Made by a program: the position numbers and the translations under genes
Origin: Macrostomum hystrix
Taxonomy: Eukaryota; Platyhelminthes; Macrostomidae
Direction of reading: 5' to 3'
Assembly: GCA_950097015.1 (NCBI GenBank)
Contig: CATNEN010000038.1
Span: 31,954,501 to 32,018,500 of the forward strand
DNA: 64,000 bases
Part shown: positions 23,594 to 34,600 of the stretch, piece after piece
Layout of the letters: each line of letters opens with the position of its first letter
Position numbering within the stretch: the stretch's first letter is position 1
Notes under the pieces: model-generated
The model's database searches: none
The model's input: the letters and a program-made list of their open reading frames with translations, nothing else
Told to the model about the DNA's origin: nothing

Positions 23594-24164
23594 GTCTATT
23601 TTTTTATTATTCTGTACAAGCCCATTTTTTATTGCGCATTTATAAATAACTCACCTGTCACCATATTCGCTACAAGCGTCCTAGTAGTATAGTGTAACTT
23701 ATTAATCTATTCATTTTGCTAGCCAAGTCCGAAGTGCAAAAATTATTAAACTGTAAGTTCAGGTTGTTTGTTAATGCTAAAGTTGTTTTTGGTAATTTTT
23801 CTGTGCATACTTTATAAATATAGTAATACTAATTAATTAAATATAATTTGGCCAACGATGACAATCGGGAGTTAGCTGCCGTTTGATCCCAATGATCATA
23901 GGATTTGATGCATGCCAATTTAAATAACAAAAAACAGGTCGAATTGCAATTCTGGAAACTTCTCGGAAAAGTAATCGTCAAGTTAATTGTTCTTAAAATC
24001 TTTTTTTAAATTGCGTGCATTTGGCCGCAGTGACATTTTGTCTAATCATACATTAATAAGTACCTATTATGTATATTAGTTATCTAGTAGTAAGTAGATC
24101 TTCGATTATTTCGAAATATGATCACAAGAATTTGTTGATGTTGGTTGAAGGGTGATTCTTAATG

Positions 24165-25405
24165 TGTTGGATAATTCTCAGTGGGTTGGAGGATAATTCT
24201 CAGTGGGTTTTGGGATAATTCTCAGTGGGTTATGGGATAATTCTCAGTGGGTTGGAGGATAATTCTCAGTGGGTTGGAGGATAATTCTCAGTGGGTTGGA
24301 GGATAATTCTCAGTGGGTTGGAGGATTATTCTCAGTGGGTTGGAGGATAATTCTCAGTGGGTTGGAGGATAATTCTCAGTGGGTTGGAGGATAATTCTCA
24401 GTGGGTTATGGAATAATTCTCAGTGGGTTGGAGGATAATTCTCAGTGGGTTGGAGGATAATTCTCAGTGGGTTGGAGGATAATTCTCAGTGGGTTATGGA
24501 ATAATTCTCAGTGGGTTGGAGGATAATTCTCAGTGGGTTGGAGGATAATTCTCAGTGGGTTGGAGGATAATTCTCAGTGGGTTGGAGGATAATTCTCAGT
24601 GGGTTGGAGGATAATTCTCAGTGGATTGGAGGATAATTCTCAGTGGGTTGGAGGATAATTCTCAGTGGGTTGGAGGATAATTCTCAGTGGGTTGGAGGAT
24701 AATTCTCAGTGGGTTGGAGGATAATTCTCAGTGGGTTGGAGGATAATTCTCAGTGGATTGGAGGATAATTCTCAGTGGGTTGGAGGATAATTCTCAGTGG
24801 GTTGGAGGATAATTCTCAGTGGGTTGGAGGATAATTCTCAGTGGATTGGAGGATAATTCTCAGTGGATTGGAGGATAAATCTCAGAGGGTTGGAGGATAA
24901 TTCTCAGTGGGTTGGAGGATAATTCTCAGTGGGTTGGAGGATTATTCTCAGTGGGTTGGAGGATTATTCTCAGTGGGTTGGAGGATTATTCTCAGTGGGT
25001 TGGAGGATTATTCTCAGTGGGTTGGAGGATAATTCTCAGTGGGTTAGGGGATAATTCTCAGTGGGTTATGGGATAATTCTCAGTGGGTTGGAGGATAATT
25101 CTCAGTGGGTTAAAGGATAATTCTCAGCGGGTTATGGGATAATTCTTAGTGGGTTGAAGGATAATTCTCAGTGGGTTAGGGGATAATTCTCAGTGGGTTG
25201 GAGGATAATTCTCAGTGGGTTGAAGGATAATTCTCAGCGGGTTATGGGATAATTCTCAGTGGGTTGAAGGATAATTCTCAATGGGTTGAAGTATAATTCT
25301 CAGCGGGTTTTGGGATAATTCTCAGTGGGTTGAAGGATAATTCTCAGTGGGTTATGGGATAATTCTCAGTGGGTTTGAGGATAATTCTCAGCCGGTTGGG
25401 GGCCG
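24165..25405. repeat. 22-bp minisatellite (left arm)
   Basis: About 55 copies of gataattctcagtgggttgg plus ag, with atggg, aaagg and cagcgg variants, mostly at the right end. The reverse-complement array recurs twice in the other arm, at 46020-46545 and 47440-47960. Confidence 0.95.
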
Positions 25406-25991
25406 ATTCTCAGTGTTTTCGAGTCACTAATTGTTACGCAAACACAAACGTGGTTCACGGTTGAATAAATCCGCACATATTTTACTGCAGTGGTGACAAA
25501 TTGGACTGACCATTTCCACCCAAATGTGCTATCAGTTACGTCACAAGTGCTGGCATTCGGCAGTGAAATTCAGTATGTGGGTGCATTTTGTTTCTTTATT
25601 CGTTAAGTTTATGTTCTGAGAAAGCTATAAGAATTTTAAAATGGATTATGCAATAACTAATTTAATAGAGAAAAGTTTAGAAAGTGACGAAAGTATTGCA
25701 TAATGACATTGTAGCTCATTCGAAATTATTGCCAAAAGCATTTATCACATTCTATTTGTGATAAATAAAATTTGTTCAGATGCTTTCTGAACAACTAAAA
25801 GCAATAAGATGTTATCACATTCCTCATAAATCGCAGTCCTTCCACAATGTTAAGCCTGAATCCCAGTCTGAAGGTCATTAGTCCGACTGCTTAAATCGGC
25901 TTCGGTTTTCTGAAATTTTCGGCGAGACAGCCATTGTTCAAGAATAAATAGGTAATCTCAAATGTTTTGTGTAAATAAATTCGAATTGAAG

Positions 25992-26413
25992 CCAAGGAAG
26001 AAGAGCATTGCGATGAGCATCAGCAGGGCGTAGAACAGGCAGCCGAGTCCCACGCTGGCCAGGAGGCAGTTGGCGCCGACGCCGCGGTTGCAGCAGCCGG
26101 AGTCTTCGAATGGCGGCTCGCCAGCGCAGCCGAACAATAATCCCATGTACAACAGCAGCACCAGAAGCAGGCAGAAGGTCACTAGCCCGATGCAGATGTA
26201 ATATCGGAATGAATCAAAATAGGACGCCATTTCCCAAACTGGCTCCTCCTGCCTTGAGATCGGATTGAACACTTGGAAAGCGCTAATGTTGCCATAGCGA
26301 CGCAGCTCAGCGGATAGCTGCGTTAGGGACTGGTTGATTGTAGCCCACTAGGACATGATCTGGCTGTTGTTCCTGTTCAGATTGCTCTGAGCCTCGGCTA
26401 TGTGCTTTTCGAA
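25992..26413 (-). pseudogene. Prominin exon 5 pseudogene
   Basis: On the minus strand this matches exon 5 of both prominin copies, including the third and fourth membrane segments ([38 protein letters not shown]). It keeps the upstream intron-4 array (26497-27062). An in-frame TAG at 26350-26348 replaces the CAG seen in copy A. Homology stops a few codons before the normal exon end, inside the fourth membrane segment, and runs into unrelated sequence. No other prominin exon is adjacent. It is therefore a fragment moved by the inverted duplication, not a working gene. Confidence 0.85.
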
Positions 26414-26496
26414 CTGGAATGACACGCGAAAGCGCGGGCGCGGACGCGAAAGCTACAACCCGAAACCGTCACGCCACGTCACTCAGCAACACTTCT

Positions 26497-27062
26497 GAAT
26501 CCCTTTCCCTCACTCAGAATCCCATTCCCTCACTCAGAATCCCCTTCCCTCACTCAGAATCCCCTTCCCTCACTCAGAATCCCCTTGCCTCACTCAAAAT
26601 CCCCTTCCCTTACTCAGAATCCCCTTCCCTTCCTCAGAATACACTTCCTTCACTCGGAGTTCCTTTCCCTCACTCAAAATCCCCTTCTCTCACTCAGAAT
26701 CCCCTTCTCTCACTCAGAATCCCCAATTCCCTCACTCGGAATCGCCTTCTCTCACTCAGAATCCCCTTCCCTCACTTCCTTCACTCAGAATCCCCTACCC
26801 TCACTCCGAATCCCCTTCCTTCACTCGGAATCCCTTTCCCTCACTCAAAATCCCCTTCCCTCCCTTTCCCTCACTCAGAATCCCCTTCCCTCCCTTTCCC
26901 TCACTCAGAATCCCATTCTCTCACTCAAAATCCCCTTCCCTCACTTCCTTCACTCAGAATCCCCTACCCTCACTCAGAATCCCCTCTCCACACTTAGAAT
27001 CCTCTTTCCCTCACTCAAAATTGCCTTCCCTCACTTAGAATCCTCTCTCCACACTAAGAATC
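26497..27062. repeat. 20-bp minisatellite, homologous to prominin intron 4
   Basis: Units of cactcagaatccccttccct with tcc/ctc variants. The same unit, on the opposite strand, fills intron 4 of prominin copy A (40985-41400). It was evidently carried along with the pseudo-exon. Confidence 0.9.
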
Positions 27063-27089
27063 CCCTTTCCATTCCTTTATCTCCCTTTC

Positions 27090-27335
27090 TTCTCCCTTCC
27101 TTCTCCTCCCTTCATTCTCTTCTCTTCGTTTGTCCTCCGTTCTTTCTGTTCCCCCCTAACAGAATCAGCTGTCACCAAACAGTTTGTGCCTATAATGCCA
27201 CTGGCATGCTCTCATTTTCAGACTGAGTCTCTACCCTTCCTTATCCTCTCTTCTCCTCCCTTTCTTCTTTGATTTCCTTCTCTTCTCTTCGTCTGTCCTC
27301 CGTTCATTCTGTTCCGCCCTAATTGTCTTCGCTTT
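27090..27335. repeat. Pyrimidine-rich tandem duplication
   Basis: Two diverged copies of a CT-rich block. Each contains ttctcttctcttcg, tgtcctccgttc and ttctgttcc; they lie at about 27115-27160 and 27280-27325. Confidence 0.55.
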
Positions 27336-27425
27336 GATTCCCTTCATACTCTCATTTCCCCATTCTAACCGGTATTTCTATACTTGGAGTCGAGAGCACA
27401 ATCGATAACAAAATCTTTCACACAG

Positions 27426-27970
27426 GACACCACCGCCTGGAATGTCGAATTATCGACATTCGCGCGTCGCCTTGTGGCTGAAAACGAGGCTAAGACTGCC
27501 GCTTGTTTGGCGTCGCTCTACGCCGAATTTGCCAGCGTCCGATTGGCTGAGCTGCGCAGCCACGGCGATTGGCTAAGAAGGAGGCGCCTATTCCAGGATG
27601 TCAAGTCCCGGCTAGACAGTCTAGTTGGCGAACAGGTTAGCGCATATGTTTCTTTTTCGTTAGATTAAGCTGACAACTATAACCTCATTATCCTGCATCG
27701 TTAACTACACCGCAGGAGTTCCTGACTGCGTTCGATCCCGAATCCGAGATTCGCTACGCGGCTTGGCTAGCTCCTAGAACACGCGCCGAGGCTAGCATCA
27801 CCTCGGCCAAGATCTGGGCGAAGGACATTGCCAATACCGACAGAATGCTTGAGGCGGCTAGCGAAGCGGCAGACCAGCACGCACGTTTTGCTATAGCCGC
27901 AACCCAGCCGCATCACTTTTTACAATCACTTGTACCACATGCAAAATCCGTCGTTCCTAATAGATTTTGA
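27426..27970 (+). CDS. Two exons of an unrecognised alpha-helical protein (5' incomplete)
   Basis: Exon 27426-27635 (acceptor cacacag, donor cag/gttagc, exactly 70 codons) joins in phase to exon 27716-27970 (acceptor ccgcag, stop TGA). The 154 residues are charged and probably helical (ENEAKTAACLASLYAEFASV; LRRRRLFQDVKSRLDSLVGE). A Trp/Ala-rich second part follows (ESEIRYAAWLAPRTRAEASI). I do not recognise a family. Upstream exons were not found; the sequence immediately 5' is CT-rich repeat. The last 23 codons read into a MITE (27901-28199), so the natural C-terminus was probably replaced or lies elsewhere. Phase match and amino-acid composition support coding; function is unknown. Confidence 0.5.
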
Positions 27971-28199
27971 CTAGATTTAATTGTACCACACGTTAAATTA
28001 TCATAATATTGCTAAATATGTCACTTTTGAAGCCTTTAAATTTCCGGATTTAAAAAAATCGGTGCGGCTGGCATTGGGCTGATGACTGGCGCCCTCGCTT
28101 CTGACTAGATTCTTGTACCGTTTTTAATTTATAAAATTTCAGCAAAATCCGCATCTTTTGAGTGGTACAAGTGATTTTAAAAAGTGATGCGGCTTGGTT
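27901..28199. mobile_element. MITE with ~35-bp terminal inverted repeats
   Basis: The left end gccgcatcactttttacaat (continuing cacttgtaccac) is complementary to the right end at about 28160-28199 with few mismatches. The roughly 220-bp interior has no coding capacity. The superfamily cannot be assigned from what is visible. Confidence 0.75.
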
Positions 28200-30692
28200 T
28201 CGGCTAGAGACACGTTGGTCAGATAGCTGCGGCAGCCATGCTCAGACGTTCGGCTGTCACCAAGGAGAAATTCCGACCTTTGAAAGAGGTCGGTTTGAAA
28301 GACCTTTGACATGTTCAGTCAGTGAAAGGTTTTTTCGGCTGCTTATTGTTGGTTTACAGCCTGCTATAAAATTATATAGACTTTCCCAATCAAGTGTGCT
28401 TATGCTACCATCGTCTAATTTTTGTGAATACAATTCAAACAAGCTTAACTGTTTTTAATGTTAGGTTTTCTATGTTAGGCAAACATTTGTAGCATCTGCA
28501 TTGCGTAGGTTTTGTTTTGACAAAACTTGCAAGAACCAACACGAAAATATTTTCAACGCATTCGACTTTTCTCTTCTTAATTAATTTATCGCGATGATCA
28601 GGCGATCCATCTTTTAGAGTTTTTGGGATTTATGATTTTTAAATGCTAAGAAGTAGCGTACAAATACACGTGTTCAATACTGCTGTTGATTTAAAAAGTA
28701 CAATTAAAAAAAAACTAAAAGCAACTCACTATTTTATTATTCGTTAATTTAAATACAATAAAATAAAAAATCGATTTCACCAAATAACGAGATAAAATGG
28801 TAATGAGGAAGAATCCTTAACCGGTTTCACAGTGTACGATCGAGTTAATAGACAGAAGGGTCGGGTGTCAATCTCTATATAAGTAGTAAGACATCATATC
28901 GTGTGGGATGCAGCAGTTATCATCAGCTAAGCGACACAGAAGGATTTTACGTTATTGCGTACGCGGTTTACTTACTAAAACAAAAGTTACTGCGAAAATG
29001 TCATTACTGGCTGGTCAGTTTATTTATTAATAACAGAAAAAACTGGAATAACTAAAAATGTGCTTGAGAAAGTGAAAAAGATTTAAAACGAATAAAATGA
29101 ATAAGTTGCAAAGACAAGCGCAGTAATTTCTATGAAACTGTGCACATCCTTCCGAATCTTTATGTAGATTAGTAAACAGTTGTGTAGTTTGGGTGCACGG
29201 ACATAACTTTTGCCCTACACAGTTATCAATATTTTACGTTTTTAGTATACTCTTTTTGCTTAGCTCATCTTTGCAATTTACTTATTTGCACACATTAAGA
29301 GACAAACTGACAGGTAACATTTATCAGAAAAGAGTCTTGTGACTGAAAGCTGTAAAACAGCACTATAAACTAAAATTAAACAGTTCAAACTTAACTCATT
29401 GACGTTTACTTTAAACTGAGAAGTTTTTTGTCTTACTGTGACTACTCTATGAAATGTGATGTAGAATCTCATTAAAAATGGATGTTAATATTACAAAGGT
29501 TGCGATGTTAATATCACCATTTTCATTTAGCTTATATATTTAAGTACATATAACTACTTGTATTAGTAAATTAAATTATGCCCATTAGACCTACTTAATA
29601 AGAGTAATTCCTCCGTTTCTTTATATTTAAAATAGGTATTCTTTTTGGGTCTTTATAAAACATTGGTTTGTTGGGTCACTGGGATCACTGGATTTGATGC
29701 ATTATAACAACACATGCTTTTCTTGCATTTAAATATCACTTAAAGCAACAAATAATATGAATAGCCAGTTACTTTTTTAAAGAATCACAGGCCATAAAAA
29801 AATTCTGAGTAAAAATGAATCTAAATAAAAAGTCTTTAAACTTTTATCTTATTTCTATATACTTCATTTTACTATTTTTTATTGAGCAAGCCCCATGAGC
29901 CCAGACCCATGTTTTATACCCACCAGTTCTACTCTGCCTCTTTAAGACAGAGTTTTGTTTGTTGTTGCCTAATTGTCTATTAAAAAATATTATCGCTTGG
30001 TGCTATAAGACATTGCCTTATAAGCATAGCTAGATTAAATAATAATATACCCTAAATTGCAATCTGAAATACTAGTCAAATATTTAATCGCCCCTAAAGC
30101 TTGAAGCACAGGTAAATGTGAATAAAAATACTGTCAATTATATATTTTATGTCTACCAGCAAAATTATTTAAGTTTTTTATAAGCTTTGTTTAATTTTAA
30201 GTCAGCCTAATTAAACCATTATTAATTCAAGTAAACATTTTTACAAGAGCATACTAAAAAAACTGTTTAATTTGCTTTTTGGGCTTTAATTTTCTGGGGG
30301 GACATTGTTCTTTGTTGCAGGTGAAACATTTTGGTCTACTAAAATTTTAACCCCTAAGGGGATTGATTACCTTTGGGTCACCTGGAATGGAGCAAATAGC
30401 TTAATGTGGGGATAGTTCGTTTAATGGGCTTCTGATAAACTTTTTTGATAGGATAAATAGCACAGTGAGGGCCATATTTGTATAATGTGTGATATTATTA
30501 GCAGAACTTGCTTAATTAGGGGTTAATTAGATGCGTGTTATCTGCTTATTTTATGCTTTCATTAGCCTAGTTTCCTATTTTCAATATGTATTTTCACTCT
30601 TTATCTTTGTGATAGTAGACTATGACTGTATATCATAGTGTCATAGTAAATCAGTAAGATTTGAGTTTATCAAAGTTCAAACCATGGATATG
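28200..30692. other. AT-rich intergenic region
   Basis: No recognisable gene. A candidate promoter lies at 28875-28883. The rest is AT-rich sequence with only short open frames on either strand. Confidence 0.4.
28875..28883 (+). promoter_or_regulatory. Candidate TATA box with possible first exon downstream
   Basis: ctatataag is followed about 115 bp later by ATG in good context (gcgaaaATGTC, about 28998). Only 16 coding bases precede a GT (ctg/gtcagt), as in a short first coding exon. No downstream exon could be linked, so this is speculative. Confidence 0.2.
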
Positions 30693-31050
30693 CGATGGTG
30701 TACTGTGGTTGAGCTGCGCCTAATATTTTAGCTTGATCAGTGAAATTGGAGAAATTCGCATCAGGGTGGCCATAGTGGCCTAGTTCCACCTGTTGTAGCC
30801 CTTGAAGGCCCAGCAGTCCGTCTAGATAAATGTATGTGACCAACAAAGACGGAGCTGGTGTAAGCACATTCGGGTGACATGCTGATAAATTTTGAAGGCC
30901 TGGCAAGGTCGCACTGAGGCGCAGAACCATTGAAAATCTCGACAGTCTGAAAAGCTGGCGACTTGATTATTGTTTCAGAAGATGCGCAACAAAGTTGGCC
31001 CGTGTTCTTGAGTTTCGTGTGCTTGCATTGCTCTGTTTGGGTGCAGCACA
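30693..31050. repeat. Dispersed repeat, longest copy 3
   Basis: Starts gatggtgtactgtggttgag and ends near gcagcacaaaacaagtat. It shares its ends with 14183-14464 and has an additional middle block of about 135 bp (around ctgttgtagcccttgaaggc). Family unknown. Confidence 0.75.
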
Positions 31051-31634
31051 AAACAAGTATATGTATTCCTGTCGTCTACCCATCATTATCTGGGTTATTA
31101 ATTCTGTGATTAATGTCAACAATTTTTAGCCGAAGACAAGACTAATAAACTATTGGATTTCAAGCTCTTAAACTAGGACACAGTCAGTCTAGTGCACTGT
31201 ACGAGTGTATGCCACAAATGCGCGCAATGAAAACACCCACATGTTGTTTCACTGTTGCTGTTTGACTCACTCACACTCTTATTTAAACAAATTTTCTGGT
31301 TCGCTAGATTTCGTCTTTCGTCTCCTCTCTCTCTCCCCCTGGTTCTCTCGACACCAACCCCCCAGATTATATATTCTTCTACCCCTAGGCATACTACATT
31401 ATATTTTCTGCTTGTCTGCTGTTTTGTTTGCAAACCCGGCGAGCATTCGAGAGGTCTTAGTTGCCATCGCAAATTGCCTATTTTTAGCAACACGCCTTGA
31501 TTCACTCGAACCAAATTGCGCTACGCTCACTGACAGAAGCCATTGAAGGTGCTCAAAGAGATTAAACTAATTATTTCTGAGACCAACAATCATCGCTACT
31601 GATTACAGCCTCAATCTAGTTGTCGTCGAGTCAG
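31051..31634. other. 5' flank of prominin copy A
   Basis: AT- and CT-rich sequence before the prominin start codon. Open frames here are unsupported. It probably includes the promoter and 5' UTR. Confidence 0.35.
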
Positions 31635-34600
31635 ATGCACTTTCTGTTATCATTATTGCTGCTTGGCTGTTTCTCAGTTCAGCTATCAGCGGCTAGCAGC
31701 TTGGAAGATTCTTTGAAGCCGCTCTATTCGGCAACCGAAAGCTTTCTAGACACAATTCAGCCGCCTGAGAAATCAATCCTACTCAAGGATGTCTCACTTC
31801 TGCTGATTTGTGAGTCATTTATTTTAATTGAAAATATCATTCTGCGAATTATTGCTGTAAAAGCAGTCAAGGTATCCATCGAATTTAGTGTGGGGTAGAA
31901 ATTTGGCTGATAATAACTTAAACTCCCGTTCAAGACATTTAGCTTATGGGGGCCCACTTTATGTATGGGATTAAAATAGGAACTTGCTGGACAAGAGATT
32001 AAGTGGTAAAAATGTTCTCTCGGGATAGAGATATCGGGGGCTAGATATACACTCGGGGTTGAGATATTATGGGCTAGATGTACACTCGGGGTAGAGATAT
32101 TATGATGGCTACATGTACACTCGGGGTAGAGATATTATGATGGCTACATGTACACTCGGGGTAGAGATATTATGATGGCTACATGTACACTCGGGGTAGA
32201 GATATTATGATGGCTACATGTACACTCGGGGTAGAGATATCGTGGGTTAGATGTACACTCGAGGTAGAGATATTATGGGCTATATAGTACACTAGGGGTA
32301 GAGATATCGTGAGCTAGATGTACGCTCAAGTGCATGTAGGGTAGTTTGTATAAAAATGTAAAAAAAATTTTTTTCGATTACAAACCATACATATAATATT
32401 TCGGAAATCATAAAGCTACTTCTTATTGAATTATTTTAGCCGGAAATATATCGAGTATAATTACGAAAGACTGGATGAATGTAAGTTTATATCGCATATC
32501 TGTTTACCGTTATATTACATAAATTGTATTTATCAAATCGTGTTTTATTAACACAGGTCAGCCGCTCTTGGTTAAACAGCTACCTAGGCTACACAATATT
32601 ATTATGCATTGGCTTATTCCTAATCCTGGTGATTCCTCTAGCTGGATGTTGCATCTGTTGTTGTCGAGTCTGTTGCAGCAAATGCGGTGGCCGGCTTAAT
32701 TACATGGAGCACAAGGGCGCGAGCTGTAAGAGAGTCACATACGGCACCCTGCTGCTGATCTTTGCTACCGCTATGCTGTAAGTGACACTCCTGTTTGCAC
32801 CTGTTTGCTTGTGCCCAGGATTATCTGCACCCTGCGCAAATTGTGTCTAGAGATGGGTAGATTGGGGTGGGATGGGATAGATTGGGGTGGGGTAGATTGG
32901 AGTGGGGATGGATTGGGGTGTGGTAGATCGGGGTGGGATGGGATAGATTGGGGTGGGGTAGATTGGGGTGGGGTAGATTGGGGTGGGGTAGATTGGGGTG
33001 GGTAGATTAAGGTGAGATTGATAGGGTAAGCTGTATTGATAGGGTAGTTAGGGTTGGTTATGGTGTGGTTGATAGATAAGGTAGGTTGTAGCGTGGGTAG
33101 TTGGGGTTGGTTATCGTGTGGTTGATAGATAAGGTAGGTTGTAGCGTGGGTAGTTGGGGTTGGTTATGGTGTGGTTGATAGATAAGGTAGGTTGTAGCGT
33201 GGGTAGTTAGGGTTGGTTATGGTGTGGTTGATAGATAAGGTAGGTTGTAGCGTGGGTAGTTGGGGTTGGTTATGGTGTGGTTGATAGATAAGGTAGGTTG
33301 TAGCGTGGGTAGTTAGGGTTGGTTATGGTGTGGTTGATAGATAAGGTAGGTTGTAGCGTGGGTAGTTAGGGTTGGTTATGGTGTGGTTGATAGATAAGGT
33401 AGGTTGTAGGGTGGGTAGTTGGGGTTGGTTATGGTGTGGTTGATAGATAAGGTAGGTTGTAGGGTGGGTAGTTGGGGTTGGTTATGGTGTAGGTTGTGGG
33501 GTGGTTGTTTTATATGTTAGTCAGGCTTACAGCTAACTAGCTATGTAGTAAGCTATTATATATTTTGGTAGGGTTGCCAATGCCAGGTACTGTAATTAGC
33601 TTTGTGATAGACTATGCGCAATTAATTTGAGCTTAAACAACAAAATGCACAGGAAACAATTTGGCAAATTAATAATAAATGCACGAAGCAGAAATGCGAC
33701 TATAAACCAGCTAAAAGTATTTGGCAATTTCTGATTATCTTTCCCTGCCGACTCAAGCAGTGCTTGTGAGGGAATCAGACACATGCTTACTCGTATGTAG
33801 CTATTCGTTAAGGACCCTAGCCAAATGATAAAGCACTGACTGATAAAAAGTTTTTTTTTCACAGCGACAGTGTGACTCTCTGTATAATACATTTTCTCTC
33901 AACATTTTTTACCAACAGCTTTGCAGGATCTTATTAGTATCACGAATATAGCGACATACGTACCAGTAAACACTAAAACTAATGTAAACCAAGTGGTAGT
34001 CTTATTCCTAGTTAAGTTACGAAATCAACTAAATTACCCAAGTCTACTCCATTCCTATCTACCCCGTTCTTATCTACTTCATTTCCACATACTCCATTCC
34101 TATCTACTCCATCCCTGTCTATCCCATTCCCATCTACCTCATTCCCATCTACTCCATTCTCATCTACCTCATTCCCACCTACTCCATTCCTATCTACCCC
34201 ATTCCTATCTACTGCATTCCTGTCTACTCCATTCCTGTCTATCTTTTTCCTATCTACCCCATTCCTATCTACCCCATTCCCATATACTCCATTCCTATCT
34301 ACCCCATTCCTGTCTACTCCATTCCTATCTACTCCATTCCCATCTACTCCATTCCTATCTACCCCATTCCCATCTACCTGCTTTCCTGTCTACTCCATTC
34401 CTGTCTATCCTATTCCTATCCACCCCATTCCTATCTACCCCATTCCTATCTACTCCATTCTCATCTTCTCTATTCCTATCTACCCCATTCCCATTTAACA
34501 CATTCCTATCTACTCCATTCCTATATTCTCTATTCCTATCTACCCCATTCCTATCTACCCCATTCCCATCTACTCCATTCCTATCTACCCCATTCCTGTC

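Larger units (their letters stand above)
23280..25985 (+). repeat. Left arm of an inverted segmental duplication
   Basis: This segment (H1 3' end, downstream flank, 22-bp array, unique flank) recurs in reverse orientation at about 45745-49405. Examples: the block around 23640-23730 (gcgcatttataaataactca) matches the complement of about 49030-49120. 25410-25560 matches 47290-47430, and 25798-25985 matches 45750-45965. The other arm carries insertions of about 1.1 kb, 0.4 kb and a Tc1-like fragment. Confidence 0.85.

Noticed and set aside
24165-25405. Possible CRISPR-like array
   Set aside because: Units are contiguous, with no unique spacers, in a eukaryotic context; ordinary minisatellite.
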